From NCBI RefSeq assembly GCF_000374365.1, contig NZ_KB894118.1, positions 1-64,000 on the forward strand: a stretch of 64,000 nt of DNA, read 5' to 3'. Below the pieces are notes generated by a model that saw only the letters and a list, made by a program, of their open reading frames with translations, was not told the DNA's origin and did not search any database. This stretch comes from Bacteroides gallinarum DSM 18171 = JCM 13658 (GTDB taxonomy: Bacteria; Bacteroidota; Bacteroidia; Bacteroidales; Bacteroidaceae). Each line of letters starts with the position of its first letter. Positions within the stretch are counted from its first letter, which is position 1. A program made the position numbers and the translations under genes. Of this stretch, positions 8,282 through 19,568 are shown one piece after another.

Positions 8282-9637
8282 ATGAACGTTTCATTGCAAA
8301 ACATTGACAAAGTAAGCGCCCTGCTTACTGTAAAGCTTGAGAAAGCAGACTATAAAGAAAAGGTAGACAAATCATTGAAGAACTTCCGTCAGAAAGCTCA
8401 AATTCCCGGCTTCCGCAAAGGTATGGTGCCGATGAGCCTCGTGAAGAAGATGTATGGTAAGTCGGTATTGGCTGAAGAGGTTAATAAGCTTCTTTCTGAT
8501 TCCGTATATAAGTATATTCAAGACAATAAAGTGAATATCCTGGGCGAACCTCTGCCTAACGAAGACAAGCAGAAAGAAATCGACTTCGATACTATGGAAG
8601 AATTCGAATTCCTGTTCGATATCGCTTTGGCTCCGGAATTCAAGGCAGAAGTTTCCGCTGATGATAAAGTAGATTACTATACGATTGATGTAACCGAAGA
8701 AATGGTTAACAACCAGGTGAAGGCTTACACGCAACGTAACGGCAAGTACGAAAAGGTAGATGCTTATGCCGACAACGATATGCTGAAAGGCCTGCTTGCA
8801 GAACTGGATGCGGAAGGCAATACCAAAGAAGGCGGCATTCAGGTGGAAGGCGCTGTAATGATGCCGTCTTATATGAAGAATGACGGGCAGAAAGCTATCT
8901 TCGCCAATGCAAAGGTGAACGACGTACTTGTGTTCAATCCCTATACCGCATGGGACGGAAATGCTGCCGAGCTTGCTTCCCTGTTGAAAATCGACAAAGA
9001 AGCCGTTACTGAGATGAAGTCGGATTTCAGCTTCCAGGTAGAAGAAATCACCCGTTTCGTAGAAGGCGAGCTGAACCAGGAAATCTTCGACCAGGTATTC
9101 GGTAAGGATACTGTCAAGAGCGAGGAAGAATTCCGGGCTAAAGTGAAAGAGACCATTGCCAATCAGTTTGTAGCGGACAGCGATTATAAGTTCCTGCTGG
9201 ATGCCCGTAAGATGCTTATGGCGAAAGTCGGCAAGCTGGAATTCCCGGATGCATTGCTGAAGCGTATCATGCGCCTGAACAATCAGGATAAGGACGAGAA
9301 GTTCGTGGAAGATAACTACGAAAAGAGCATCGAGGAACTGACCTGGCACCTGATTAAGGAACAACTGGTGAAAGCCAACGATATCAAAGTCGAGCAGGAC
9401 GATATCCTCAATATGGCAAAATCGGCTACCCGTGCACAATTTGCACAGTACGGCATGCTGAATGTGCCCGATGAGGTCCTCGACAACTATGCAAAGGAAA
9501 TGATGAAGAAAAAAGAAAGCATCGAAGGCTTGGTAAACCGCGTTGTCGAAACAAAATTGGCTGCTGCCTTGAAAGCTCAGGTAAAACTGGAAAACAAAAA
9601 TATTTCAGCCGAGGAGTTCAATAAAATGTTCGCATAA
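8282..9637 (+). CDS. tig: Trigger factor
   Basis: Ribosome-associated chaperone and peptidyl-prolyl isomerase that meets nascent chains at the exit tunnel. The 451-aa length is normal. The N-terminal ribosome-binding domain contains the signature-like GFRKGMVPMSLVKKMYG (about 42-58; the usual form is GFRxGKxP). The central FKBP-like domain is divergent, as in other Bacteroidetes trigger factors, so isomerase activity may be weak. The C-terminal helical chaperone domain follows. It stands directly upstream of clpP and clpX, the same order as in many bacteria, but has its own promoter and terminator. Confidence 0.93.
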   Translation: MNVSLQNIDKVSALLTVKLEKADYKEKVDKSLKNFRQKAQIPGFRKGMVPMSLVKKMYGKSVLAEEVNKLLSDSVYKYIQDNKVNILGEPLPNEDKQKEIDFDTMEEFEFLFDIALAPEFKAEVSADDKVDYYTIDVTEEMVNNQVKAYTQRNGKYEKVDAYADNDMLKGLLAELDAEGNTKEGGIQVEGAVMMPSYMKNDGQKAIFANAKVNDVLVFNPYTAWDGNAAELASLLKIDKEAVTEMKSDFSFQVEEITRFVEGELNQEIFDQVFGKDTVKSEEEFRAKVKETIANQFVADSDYKFLLDARKMLMAKVGKLEFPDALLKRIMRLNNQDKDEKFVEDNYEKSIEELTWHLIKEQLVKANDIKVEQDDILNMAKSATRAQFAQYGMLNVPDEVLDNYAKEMMKKKESIEGLVNRVVETKLAAALKAQVKLENKNISAEEFNKMFA

Positions 9638-9670
9638 GATTTTGCGGGGAAACCGCTGGTTTTTATAAAG

Positions 9671-9709
9671 AAACACAGAGTTTGACAAACTATAACTCTG
9701 TGTTTTTTT
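9671..9709 (+). terminator. Intrinsic terminator after tig
   Basis: AAACACAGAGTT (9671-9682) pairs with AACTCTGTGTTT (9694-9705) and runs into a T-tract. The CACAGAG core is the same as in the repeats at 23.4-23.7 kb and 25.1 kb. Confidence 0.8.
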
Positions 9710-9738
9710 GTGTCTCTGTGTTCTTTTTCGTTTCTTTG
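9708..9738 (+). promoter_or_regulatory. Candidate clpP promoter
   Basis: TTG (9708-9710) and TTTCTTTG (9731-9738) are spaced by 20 bp, about 35 bp before the clpP start. The first two bases of the -7 box deviate from TA. The TTG overlaps the T-tract of the tig terminator. Confidence 0.4.
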
Positions 9739-9770
9739 CATTCACATTAAAAATTAAAAACAGAAAGAAA

Positions 9771-10433
9771 ATGGATGATTTTAGAAAATACGCTACCAAG
9801 CATTTAGGAATGAACAGCTTGGTGCTGGATGATGTGATTAAGTCACAAGCCGGGTATTTAAATCCTTATATCCTGGAAGAGCGTCAGTTGAATGTAACCC
9901 AACTGGACGTATTCTCCCGCCTGATGATGGACCGTATTATTTTCCTCGGTACACAGATAGACGATTATACAGCCAATACTTTGCAGGCGCAGTTGCTATA
10001 CCTGGATTCCGTAGATTCGGGCAAGGACATCTCTATTTATATCAATTCGCCGGGCGGTTCGGTATATGCCGGGCTGGGTATTTACGATACCATGCAATTC
10101 ATCAGCAGCGATGTGGCTACCATTTGTACCGGTATGGCTGCCAGTATGGCTGCCGTGCTGCTGGTTGCCGGAGCCGAAGGCAAGCGCTCCGCACTGACAC
10201 ACTCGCGCGTGATGATTCACCAGCCTATGGGTGGCGCACAAGGGCAGGCCTCGGATATCGAGATTACAGCACGCGAAATCCAGAAATTGAAGAAAGAACT
10301 TTATACTATCATAGCCGACCACTCGCATACTCCTTTCGACAAGGTATGGGCCGATTCCGACCGTGATTACTGGATGACGGCACAAGAGGCCAAAGAATAC
10401 GGTATGATAGACCAAGTCTATACGAAGAAATAA
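9771..10433 (+). CDS. clpP: ATP-dependent Clp protease proteolytic subunit
   Basis: Barrel-forming serine protease that degrades proteins fed in by ClpX. With the ATG at 9771 the protein has 220 aa. The catalytic triad is Ser125 (GMAASMAA), His150 (MIHQPMGG) and Asp199 (DSDRDYW), with the same 49-residue His-Asp spacing as E. coli ClpP. An upstream in-frame ATG (9708) would add a hydrophobic, non-homologous tail across the terminator and candidate promoter, so I reject it. clpX starts 2 bp after the stop, which points to translational coupling. Confidence 0.95.
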   Translation: MDDFRKYATKHLGMNSLVLDDVIKSQAGYLNPYILEERQLNVTQLDVFSRLMMDRIIFLGTQIDDYTANTLQAQLLYLDSVDSGKDISIYINSPGGSVYAGLGIYDTMQFISSDVATICTGMAASMAAVLLVAGAEGKRSALTHSRVMIHQPMGGAQGQASDIEITAREIQKLKKELYTIIADHSHTPFDKVWADSDRDYWMTAQEAKEYGMIDQVYTKK

Positions 10434-10435
10434 AT

Positions 10436-11677
10436 ATGGCAGACTCTAAACGAAATAAAAACAGATGTAGTTTCTGCGGGCGCTCGGAAGATGAAGTCGG
10501 GTTCCTCATTACGGGGATGAACGGCTACATTTGCGACAGTTGCGCTACCCAAGCCTATGAAATTACTCAGGAAGCCTTAGGAGCTAAAAAAGACAAAGCT
10601 ACCAAACTGAACCTGGAAGAACTTCCCAAACCGGTAGAGATAAAGAACTTTCTCGACCAGTACGTTATCGGGCAGGATGATGCGAAACGCTTTCTGGCGG
10701 TATCGGTATATAACCATTATAAACGCCTGTTACAGAAGTCGGGCGACGACGATGTGGAGATTGAAAAGTCCAATATCATTATGGTGGGCAGTACCGGAAC
10801 CGGCAAGACTTTGCTTGCCCGTACCATAGCCAAATTGCTTCATGTGCCTTTTACCATTGTAGATGCAACCGTGCTGACGGAAGCCGGCTATGTGGGCGAG
10901 GACATCGAAAGCATCCTTACCCGCCTTTTGCAAGTGGCAGATTATAATGTAGCGGAGGCGGAGCAAGGCATCGTGTTCATAGATGAAATCGACAAGATTG
11001 CCCGCAAAGGCGACAATCCTTCCATTACCCGTGACGTAAGCGGTGAAGGCGTACAGCAGGGGCTATTAAAGTTGTTGGAAGGTTCCGTCGTGAATGTCCC
11101 GCCCCAGGGTGGGCGTAAGCATCCCGACCAGAAAATGATTCCCGTAAACACCAAGAACATCTTGTTTATTTGCGGCGGTGCGTTCGACGGTATCGAGAAG
11201 AAGATAGCGCAGCGCCTCAATACCAACGTCGTGGGATATGGCGCAGTACGCAATACGGCTGCTATCGACAAGAATAACATGATGCAGTACATCGCCCCCC
11301 AGGATTTGAAGTCGTTCGGCCTGATTCCCGAGATTATCGGCCGTCTTCCGGTATTGACCTACCTGAATCCCCTGGACCGTACGGCATTGCGGGCTATCCT
11401 GACGGAACCGAAAAATTCCATTATCAGGCAATACATCAAGCTGTTCGAAATGGACGGTGTGAAGCTGACTTTTGAAGACGCGGTATTCGAGTACATCGTA
11501 GACAAAGCTATCGAGTATAAACTGGGAGCCCGCGGATTGCGTTCCATAGTCGAAACCATTATGATGGATGTAATGTTCGAAATCCCTTCGGAGCACAAGG
11601 ACAGCTTGACCGTGACCCTGGATTATGCCCGCCGTCAGTTGGAAAAAGCGAATATGGCAAGGCTTCAAAGTGTTTAA
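10436..11677 (+). CDS. clpX: Clp protease ATP-binding subunit ClpX
   Basis: AAA+ unfoldase that recognises tagged substrates and translocates them into ClpP. The 413-aa protein has the N-terminal C4 zinc-binding domain (Cys11, Cys14, Cys33, Cys36), Walker A GSTGTGKT (118-125), Walker B IVFIDEID (179-186) and the C-terminal lid with sensor 2 (LGARGLRSI). The cotranscribed upstream clpP supplies the partner chamber. Confidence 0.96.
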   Translation: MADSKRNKNRCSFCGRSEDEVGFLITGMNGYICDSCATQAYEITQEALGAKKDKATKLNLEELPKPVEIKNFLDQYVIGQDDAKRFLAVSVYNHYKRLLQKSGDDDVEIEKSNIIMVGSTGTGKTLLARTIAKLLHVPFTIVDATVLTEAGYVGEDIESILTRLLQVADYNVAEAEQGIVFIDEIDKIARKGDNPSITRDVSGEGVQQGLLKLLEGSVVNVPPQGGRKHPDQKMIPVNTKNILFICGGAFDGIEKKIAQRLNTNVVGYGAVRNTAAIDKNNMMQYIAPQDLKSFGLIPEIIGRLPVLTYLNPLDRTALRAILTEPKNSIIRQYIKLFEMDGVKLTFEDAVFEYIVDKAIEYKLGARGLRSIVETIMMDVMFEIPSEHKDSLTVTLDYARRQLEKANMARLQSV

Positions 11678-11745
11678 AATCAGAAGGTAATACAAATATA
11701 GTTGACTTTTTTGTGTTTTATTGAAAAATATTCGGCGGATTATGC

Positions 11746-11775
11746 TTGAAATTTAAGAAGTTGTTTATAACTTTG
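11746..11775 (+). promoter_or_regulatory. Promoter of recQ
   Basis: TTG (11746-11748) and TAACTTTG (11768-11775) are separated by 19 bp, a consensus Bacteroidetes promoter, leaving a leader of about 70 nt before recQ. Confidence 0.7.
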
Positions 11776-11850
11776 TTAGAGTTCTTAAAAACAAGAAACG
11801 TCTTAGCGGCGCTACTAATTGATTAACTCAATAAACAACCTAAATGAATC

Positions 11851-14031
11851 ATGGCAGGGAAGATTAATTTGACAGACCAGCTGAAGAACTACTTCGGGTT
11901 CGATACTTTTAAAGGAAATCAGGAAGCAATCATACAGAATCTGTTGGAAGGTAACGATACTTTCGTGTTGATGCCTACCGGTGGGGGGAAGTCTTTGTGT
12001 TATCAGTTACCTTCTTTGTTAATGGACGGCACGGCTATCGTGATTTCCCCTTTGATTGCCTTGATGAAGAATCAGGTGGACGCGATGCGTAACTTCAGCG
12101 AGGAGGACGGGATAGCCCACTTCATTAATTCTTCCCTTAATAAAAGCGCGATAGACCAAGTGAAGTCCGACATCCTTGCCGGAAGAACGAAGCTGCTGTA
12201 TGTAGCTCCGGAGTCCCTGACCAAAGAAGAAAACGTGGAGTTTCTGAAAACGGTGAAAATATCCTTCTATGCCGTAGACGAGGCCCACTGTATTTCGGAA
12301 TGGGGGCATGACTTCCGTCCGGAGTATCGCCGTATCCGCCCTATTATCAATGAAATCGGAAAAGCGCCGCTCATAGCATTGACTGCGACGGCAACGCCGA
12401 AAGTGCAGCACGACATCCAGAAGAACCTGGGTATGGTAGAAGCACAGGTGTTCAAGTCGTCGTTCAATCGCCCGAACCTTTATTATGAGGTACGTCCTAA
12501 GACAGCAAACGTAGATAAGGACATCATCAAGTTCATCAGGAACAATCCGGAAAAGTCGGGTATCATCTATTGCCTGAGCCGGAAGAAAGTGGAGGAACTT
12601 GCTGAGATACTCCAGGCGAACGGCATTAATGCCCGTGCCTACCATGCCGGAATGGATTCCGCCACACGAACACAGAACCAGGACGATTTCCTTATGGAAA
12701 AAATCGATGTGATTGTGGCTACCATTGCTTTCGGTATGGGAATAGACAAGCCCGATGTGCGTTATGTGATTCACTACGATATCCCGAAAAGCCTGGAGGG
12801 ATATTACCAGGAAACCGGACGTGCCGGAAGAGACGGAGGCGAAGGACAGTGTATTACTTTTTATACCAACAAAGACTTGCAGAAGCTGGAAAAGTTTATG
12901 CAAGGCAAACCTGTTGCAGAGCAGGAAATAGGCAAGCAGCTTCTGCTGGAAACCGCTGCGTATGCCGAATCGTCCGTTTGCCGCCGAAAGACGTTGCTAC
13001 ACTATTTCGGTGAGGAATATACGGAGGAAAATTGTGGAAATTGTGACAACTGTTTAAATCCGAAAAAACAAGTGGAAGCTCAGGAATTATTGTGTACCGT
13101 GATAGAAGCTATTCTTGCGGTAAAAGAAAATTTTAAAGCAGACTATATTATAGACATTATACAGGGAAAAGAAACCTCGGAAGTGCAGGCACACCTGCAC
13201 GAAGACTTGGAGGTATTCGGTTCCGGTATGGGAGAAGAAGACAAAACTTGGAATGCCGTTATCCGCCAGGCGCTGATTGCCGGTTATCTGACGAAGGAAG
13301 TCGAGAACTACGGTTTGTTGAAAGTAACCGACGAAGGAAAGAAATTCCTGAAACATCCTAAATCTTTTAAGATAACGGAAGATAACGATTTCGAGGAAGT
13401 GGAAGAAGAAGCGCCGGCACGCGGCGGCGGAGCTTGTGCGGTAGACCCCGCGCTCTACTCCATGCTGAAGGACCTGCGCAAGAAACTCTCCAAGAAACTG
13501 GAAGTGCCGCCTTATGTCATTTTCCAAGACCCCTCCCTGGAGGCAATGGCAACTATCTATCCGGTAACCCTGGATGAATTGCAGAATATCCCGGGTGTAG
13601 GAGCCGGTAAGGCGAAACGTTACGGCGAAGAATTCTGCAAATTGATTAAGCGCCACTGCGAGGAAAACGAGATAGAGCGCCCCGAAGATTTGCGTGTACG
13701 CACCGTAGCCAATAAATCCAAGATGAAAGTGGCTATTATCCAGGCTATCGACCGTAAAGTGGCGTTGGACGACATTGCCATGTCGAAAGGAATCGAGTTC
13801 GAGGAACTGCTGGACGAGATAGAAGCTATCGTCTATTCCGGTACGAAACTGAATATCGACTATTTCCTGGAAGACATCATGGACGAAGACCATTTGTTGG
13901 ATATATACGACTATTTTAAAGAATCCACCACAGACGATATCGACGACGCCCTGGACGAATTGGGAGACGATTTCACCGAAGAAGAAGTGCGTCTGGTACG
14001 CATCAAATTCATCTCCGAAATGGCAAATTAA
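11851..14031 (+). CDS. recQ: ATP-dependent DNA helicase RecQ
   Basis: 3'-5' superfamily 2 helicase for recombination and replication-fork repair. The 726-aa protein has motif I LMPTGGGKSLCYQLP (about 40-54), motif II AVDEAHCISEWGHDFRP (about 140), motif V/VI GMGIDKPDVR and QETGRAGRDG, then the RQC zinc-binding Cys cluster (CRRKTLLHYFG, CGNCDNCL). An HRDC domain (about 525-610, ending near the IPGVGAGKAKRYGEEF segment) and an acidic C-terminal extension rich in Asp and Glu follow. The extension of about 110 residues is longer than in E. coli RecQ (about 610 aa) but is common in Bacteroidetes. Confidence 0.95.
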   Translation: MAGKINLTDQLKNYFGFDTFKGNQEAIIQNLLEGNDTFVLMPTGGGKSLCYQLPSLLMDGTAIVISPLIALMKNQVDAMRNFSEEDGIAHFINSSLNKSAIDQVKSDILAGRTKLLYVAPESLTKEENVEFLKTVKISFYAVDEAHCISEWGHDFRPEYRRIRPIINEIGKAPLIALTATATPKVQHDIQKNLGMVEAQVFKSSFNRPNLYYEVRPKTANVDKDIIKFIRNNPEKSGIIYCLSRKKVEELAEILQANGINARAYHAGMDSATRTQNQDDFLMEKIDVIVATIAFGMGIDKPDVRYVIHYDIPKSLEGYYQETGRAGRDGGEGQCITFYTNKDLQKLEKFMQGKPVAEQEIGKQLLLETAAYAESSVCRRKTLLHYFGEEYTEENCGNCDNCLNPKKQVEAQELLCTVIEAILAVKENFKADYIIDIIQGKETSEVQAHLHEDLEVFGSGMGEEDKTWNAVIRQALIAGYLTKEVENYGLLKVTDEGKKFLKHPKSFKITEDNDFEEVEEEAPARGGGACAVDPALYSMLKDLRKKLSKKLEVPPYVIFQDPSLEAMATIYPVTLDELQNIPGVGAGKAKRYGEEFCKLIKRHCEENEIERPEDLRVRTVANKSKMKVAIIQAIDRKVALDDIAMSKGIEFEELLDEIEAIVYSGTKLNIDYFLEDIMDEDHLLDIYDYFKESTTDDIDDALDELGDDFTEEEVRLVRIKFISEMAN

Positions 14032-14064
14032 TCCCTGGGCGCTGATTTAAAAAAAAGAAAAAAT

Positions 14065-14115
14065 ATTGCGTGTAGATATACGGAATGGAATAAAAACCGT
14101 ATATTTGCACGCAAT
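14065..14115. promoter_or_regulatory. guaB promoter inside a long dyad
   Basis: A -7 box TATATTTG (14100-14107) sits 30 bp upstream of the guaB ATG. It lies inside the right arm of a 19-bp inverted repeat (14065-14083 with 14097-14115, 17 of 19 pairs matched, 13-nt centre). The dyad would be mostly untranscribed, so it may be a protein-binding operator rather than an RNA hairpin. No good -33 TTG was seen. Confidence 0.55.
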
Positions 14116-14124
14116 AAATTTTAA

Positions 14125-15612
<1,488 letters not shown>

Positions 15613-15634
15613 AGAATTCGACTATGAACATAGG

Positions 15635-15670
15635 TGCCCGGAGAGTAAATTATGCTTTTCGGGCATTATT
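15635..15670 (+). terminator. Terminator after guaB
   Basis: TGCCCGGAGAG pairs imperfectly with CTTTTCGGGCA around a 9-nt loop, followed by a weak T-rich stretch. Confidence 0.55.
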
Positions 15671-15735
15671 TGTTTATGATGTTGTATCTTTGTGACGTGC
15701 CTGCTATCTTGATTTGGCTTATTTAATAGACGATT

Positions 15736-17286
15736 ATGGTAAGAATTTGTTTGGCGATGCTTTTTCTTTGGTCGGGTTGGAACGCTTTCTCCCAACAAGA
15801 CCCGGTGTTGATGCGTATCGGCGGGAAGGAGATACTGCGTTCCGAGTTTGAGTACAGCTACCGTAAGAACAAAGCCACGCTTGCCCCCGGACAGGCTACG
15901 CCGGAAAAGTACGTGGAGTCTTTCGTAAACTTCAAGCTCAAAGTCGCTGCCGCCGAAGCAGCCGGGTTGGACACGCTTCCCGTTTTCCGCGAGAAGGTGG
16001 AGGCATACCGCAACCGGCTGATAAAATCATACTTGGTCGATGAAGCCGCAACGGAAGATGCAGCCCGGCAGATATACGATAAAATGAGAACCTCCCGCCT
16101 GGCCGGGCAAGTACGCGTAAGCCATATCTTTAAATACCTCCCTCAGAATATCTCCGGCCATATGCTTCGTAGCGAAGTTGCCCGCATGGACTCCATTTAT
16201 GAAACCCTCCGGAAAAATCCTGCGGATGAGGTTTTCGATACCTGCGTAAACCGCTTCTCCGACGAGAAACAGACATTCTGGGTAGACCGGCTGCAAATGC
16301 CGGTAGAGTTCGAGGACATAGTATTCGGATTGCCGGTAGGAGAGGTGTCGCAACCCTTTTTTACCCCGCAGGGCATTCACATCGTAAAAGTGCTCGAACG
16401 GAAAGAAATGCCGCCCTTTGAGTATGTGAAAGATGAAATAACGACCAGCCGGATGCGCCGCCACGGAATAGCCCCGGAGGTGGGGGCACAGGTGGAGAAA
16501 CTGAAGAAAGAGTACCGCTATACCCCCGACAAGAAAGGCATGGATGAACTGCTGGCTTCGGGGCATACGCGCCGTACCCTGTTTACCTTGGCGGACATAG
16601 CCTATACGGGAAACGATTTTGCCCGTTTTGCAGCGGCATATCCGGCAGGCGTACGCAGGCAGTTGGATGCTTTTATCACGAAAACCGTGCTCGATTATGA
16701 AAATACACGTCTGGAGCAGAAACATCCCGATTTGCGTTGCCTGGTGCGGGACTACCGGGAACAGCTTTTATGGAATGAAATCACGGGCAAAGAACTCGGC
16801 GGGCAGGTAGTTACGGATGATGCCGGGCTGAAAGCCTATTTTGAAAAACACCGTTCCCGTTATCAGTGGAAAGAACGGCGGTATAAAGGCATCGTGCTGC
16901 ACGGCGTAAGCAAACGCATCGTCAGGCGAGCCCGCAAATTCCTGAAAAGCCTGCCGGAGGAAGAATGGAAAGATGCAATCCGCCTGACCTTCAATGCCGG
17001 TGCACAACCCCAGATACTGGCGGAACAGGGTACATTCGCCCCCGGCGACAATGCCTATGTGGACGATTTGGTGTTCAAAGGCGGGGACGCCGTACCTATG
17101 GCGTCATTTCCTTTTACCGTCGTACTGGGCAAAAAGGTGAAAGGGCCGGAAGACTACCGGGAAATAAAAGACAAGCTCGCCGCAGATTACCGCAGCTATC
17201 TGGATAACCGGTGGATAGCCCGTTTACGCGCTTCCGCTAAGGTTGAAATAAACCAAGAGGTTTTAAAAACCGTTAATAATCACTGA
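15736..17286 (+). CDS. Secreted parvulin-type peptidyl-prolyl isomerase
   Basis: First of three consecutive SurA/PpiC-like periplasmic folding factors. The 516-aa protein has a signal peptide (residues 1-20, ending AFSQ), an N-terminal SurA-like chaperone segment, and a parvulin domain about 120-225 (VSHIFKYLP, FWVDRLQMP, FTPQGIHIVKV). A divergent second parvulin-like region follows (about 345-480, with ERRYKGIVLHGVSK and QGTFAPGDNAYVDDLVF). The next gene starts in the stop codon (TGATG at 17284-17288). A role in outer-membrane protein folding is inferred from the family and from the adjacent OstA-like gene. A -7 box TATCTTTG lies at 15685-15692. Confidence 0.85.
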   Translation: MVRICLAMLFLWSGWNAFSQQDPVLMRIGGKEILRSEFEYSYRKNKATLAPGQATPEKYVESFVNFKLKVAAAEAAGLDTLPVFREKVEAYRNRLIKSYLVDEAATEDAARQIYDKMRTSRLAGQVRVSHIFKYLPQNISGHMLRSEVARMDSIYETLRKNPADEVFDTCVNRFSDEKQTFWVDRLQMPVEFEDIVFGLPVGEVSQPFFTPQGIHIVKVLERKEMPPFEYVKDEITTSRMRRHGIAPEVGAQVEKLKKEYRYTPDKKGMDELLASGHTRRTLFTLADIAYTGNDFARFAAAYPAGVRRQLDAFITKTVLDYENTRLEQKHPDLRCLVRDYREQLLWNEITGKELGGQVVTDDAGLKAYFEKHRSRYQWKERRYKGIVLHGVSKRIVRRARKFLKSLPEEEWKDAIRLTFNAGAQPQILAEQGTFAPGDNAYVDDLVFKGGDAVPMASFPFTVVLGKKVKGPEDYREIKDKLAADYRSYLDNRWIARLRASAKVEINQEVLKTVNNH

Positions 17287-18185
17287 TGCAACCGATTAAA
17301 GCAGTATCTTCGTACCTTAAATATAGTAAATATCGATTGGTAATGCGAACAACCTGTTTGGGGCTTTTGATTCTTCTTTTCTGCGGGTCGTGCAAGGAAC
17401 AACACGACCACGGAGGGCGAACGCCGCTGGTGGAGCTGGATGGCAACTTCCTTTACCATGAAGACCTGCAGTCGGTGCTTCCCGCGGGCTTGTCCGCAGA
17501 TGACAGCCTGCTATTTGCAGAGCATTATATTCGTAACTGGGCGGAAGACGTGCTGCTGTACGAGAAGGCGCAGAGCAATATCCCCAACAGCGGCGAGATT
17601 GACCGGCTGGTGGAGAACTACCGGAAAGCATTGATTATGCACACCTACCAGCAGGCGTTGATAAACCAGACCCTCTCCGAAGAAATCTCGGAAACAGACC
17701 TGGCGGATTATTATGAGAAACACCGGGAACTTTTCAAGGTAGAGCGCCCTTTGATGAAAGGACTGTTTATCAAAGTCCCCCTTACGGCTCCCCAGTTGTC
17801 CAATGTCCGCCGCTGGTATAAGTCGGAAGCCCGCGAAGCCGTGGAGCATCTGGAAAAGTACAGCCTGCAGAATGCCGTGAAGTACGAGTACTTCCATGAC
17901 AAGTGGGTGCCGATAGCGGAAGTAATGGATTTGATGCCGCTCAAAGTGCCCGATGCCGGAGAATACCTGGACAAAAACCGCCATGTGGAATTGAAAGACA
18001 CCGCATTTTATTACTTCCTGCACGTAAGCGACTACCGTGCGGTGGGAGAGCAGGAACCGTACGAGTTTGCCCGTACCCAGGTAAAGGACATGATGCTGAA
18101 CATGAAGCAGGTGGAGTTTATGAAGCAAGTGAAAGACGACCTGTACCGGCGTGCGGAGAAAAGAGACAGAATTAAATATTATTAG
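17286..18185 (+). CDS. Putative lipoprotein, SurA-like isomerase family
   Basis: Second member of the isomerase trio (299 aa from 17286). An internal Met at 17343 begins a classic lipoprotein signal (MRTTCLGLLILLFCGSC), so the mature lipidated Cys is the one in CGSC. The ATG at 17286 overlaps the previous stop (TGATG), which argues for coupling, while 17343 gives a better signal peptide; the true start is uncertain. The body is helical with a PpiC-like middle (ETDLADYYEKHRELFKV, then RPLMKGLFIKVPL), but parvulin active-site residues are poorly conserved, so it may be a chaperone rather than an enzyme. Confidence 0.75.
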   Translation: MQPIKAVSSYLKYSKYRLVMRTTCLGLLILLFCGSCKEQHDHGGRTPLVELDGNFLYHEDLQSVLPAGLSADDSLLFAEHYIRNWAEDVLLYEKAQSNIPNSGEIDRLVENYRKALIMHTYQQALINQTLSEEISETDLADYYEKHRELFKVERPLMKGLFIKVPLTAPQLSNVRRWYKSEAREAVEHLEKYSLQNAVKYEYFHDKWVPIAEVMDLMPLKVPDAGEYLDKNRHVELKDTAFYYFLHVSDYRAVGEQEPYEFARTQVKDMMLNMKQVEFMKQVKDDLYRRAEKRDRIKYY

Positions 18186-18200
18186 TATAAGACACCAAGA

Positions 18201-19568
18201 ATGAAAAAGTGTATGAACTTTAAGTTTGTAGTTTTATTTGCCTTGACACTGTTAGCCGGTTCTGCCGTTTATGGACAAGACAATGTGATTGACGAGGTAG
18301 TGTGGGTAGTAGGCGACGAGGCTATATTGAAGTCCGAAGTAGAGGAGGCGCGTATGAGTGCCCTGTACGAAGGACGCAAGTTCGACCGCGACCCCTATTG
18401 TGTGATACCGGAGGAAATAGCCGTGCAAAAGCTGTTCCTGCACCAGGCGGCACTCGACAGTATCGAGGTTTCCGAGGCCGAGGTAATCCAGCGTGTGGAC
18501 TATATGACGAATATGTACATCACCAACATCGGTTCCCGCGAGAAAATGGAGGAATACTTCAATAAGACCTCCAGCCAGATTCGCGAGACGCTGCGCGAAA
18601 ACGCCCGCGAAGGCTTGAAGGTACAGAAGATGCAGCAGCAACTGGTCGGCGAAATCAAGGTAACGCCTGCCGAGGTACGCCGCTACTTCAAAGACCTGCC
18701 CCAAGACAGCATCCCCTATATCCCCACGCAGGTGGAAGTGCAGATTATCACCCAGCAGCCCAGGGTTCCTTTGGAAGAAATAGAAAGCGTAAAGAAACGC
18801 CTGCGCGACTTTACCGACCGCATCACGAAAGGCGAAACCAGCTTCTCCACGCTGGCGCGCATGTACTCGGAAGACCGCGGTACGGCTATCAACGGCGGCG
18901 AAATGCCGTTTACGGGACGCGGTTACCTGGACCCCGCCTTTGCCAATGTAGCGTTCAACCTGCAAGACCCCAATAAAGTATCGAAGATTGTAGAGTCCGA
19001 GTTCGGCTTCCATATCATCCAGCTCATGGAGAAACGCGGCGACCGTATCAAGGTACGCCATATCCTGCTGAAACCCCACGTGCCGGAAGAAGCGCTGATT
19101 TCGGGCATGGCACGCCTGGATTCCATTGCCGACGACATCCGTAATGGAAAATTCACCTTCGAGGAAGCGGCATCCGTACTTTCGCAGGACAAGGACACCC
19201 GCAACAACCACGGCCTGCTGCCCAATCCCAACACCAATACTTCCAAGTTCGAGATGCAGGAGCTGCCGCCTGAGATTGCCAAGGTGGTAGACAAGATGAA
19301 AGTAGGAGAGATTTCCGAGGCATTCACTATGATTCCGCAGAAAACCGGCAAGGAAGAATGCGTTATCGTGAAGCTGAAAAGCCGTACCAACGGCCATAAG
19401 GCAACTGTTGCCGACGATTATCAGAACCTGAAAGAGATTGTATTGGAGAAACGCCGTGCCGAGATGCTCGACAAATGGATTCGCGAGAAGCAGAAACGCA
19501 CGTACGTCCGCATCAACGAAAATTGGAGAAACTGTACATTCAAGTATCCGGGATGGATAAAAGACTGA
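18201..19568 (+). CDS. surA: SurA-like periplasmic chaperone/isomerase
   Basis: Third of the trio and the closest to SurA: 455 aa, signal peptide ending AVYGQ (about residue 25), N-terminal chaperone module (NVIDEVVWVVGDEAILKSEV, about 27-170), and two parvulin domains. The first (about 175-280) has RMYSEDRGTAINGGEMPFTG and VESEFGFHIIQLMEKRG. The second (about 285-390) begins IKVRHILLKPHV. It likely escorts outer-membrane proteins. The gene overlaps the start of the next one by 16 bp. Confidence 0.88.
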   Translation: MKKCMNFKFVVLFALTLLAGSAVYGQDNVIDEVVWVVGDEAILKSEVEEARMSALYEGRKFDRDPYCVIPEEIAVQKLFLHQAALDSIEVSEAEVIQRVDYMTNMYITNIGSREKMEEYFNKTSSQIRETLRENAREGLKVQKMQQQLVGEIKVTPAEVRRYFKDLPQDSIPYIPTQVEVQIITQQPRVPLEEIESVKKRLRDFTDRITKGETSFSTLARMYSEDRGTAINGGEMPFTGRGYLDPAFANVAFNLQDPNKVSKIVESEFGFHIIQLMEKRGDRIKVRHILLKPHVPEEALISGMARLDSIADDIRNGKFTFEEAASVLSQDKDTRNNHGLLPNPNTNTSKFEMQELPPEIAKVVDKMKVGEISEAFTMIPQKTGKEECVIVKLKSRTNGHKATVADDYQNLKEIVLEKRRAEMLDKWIREKQKRTYVRINENWRNCTFKYPGWIKD

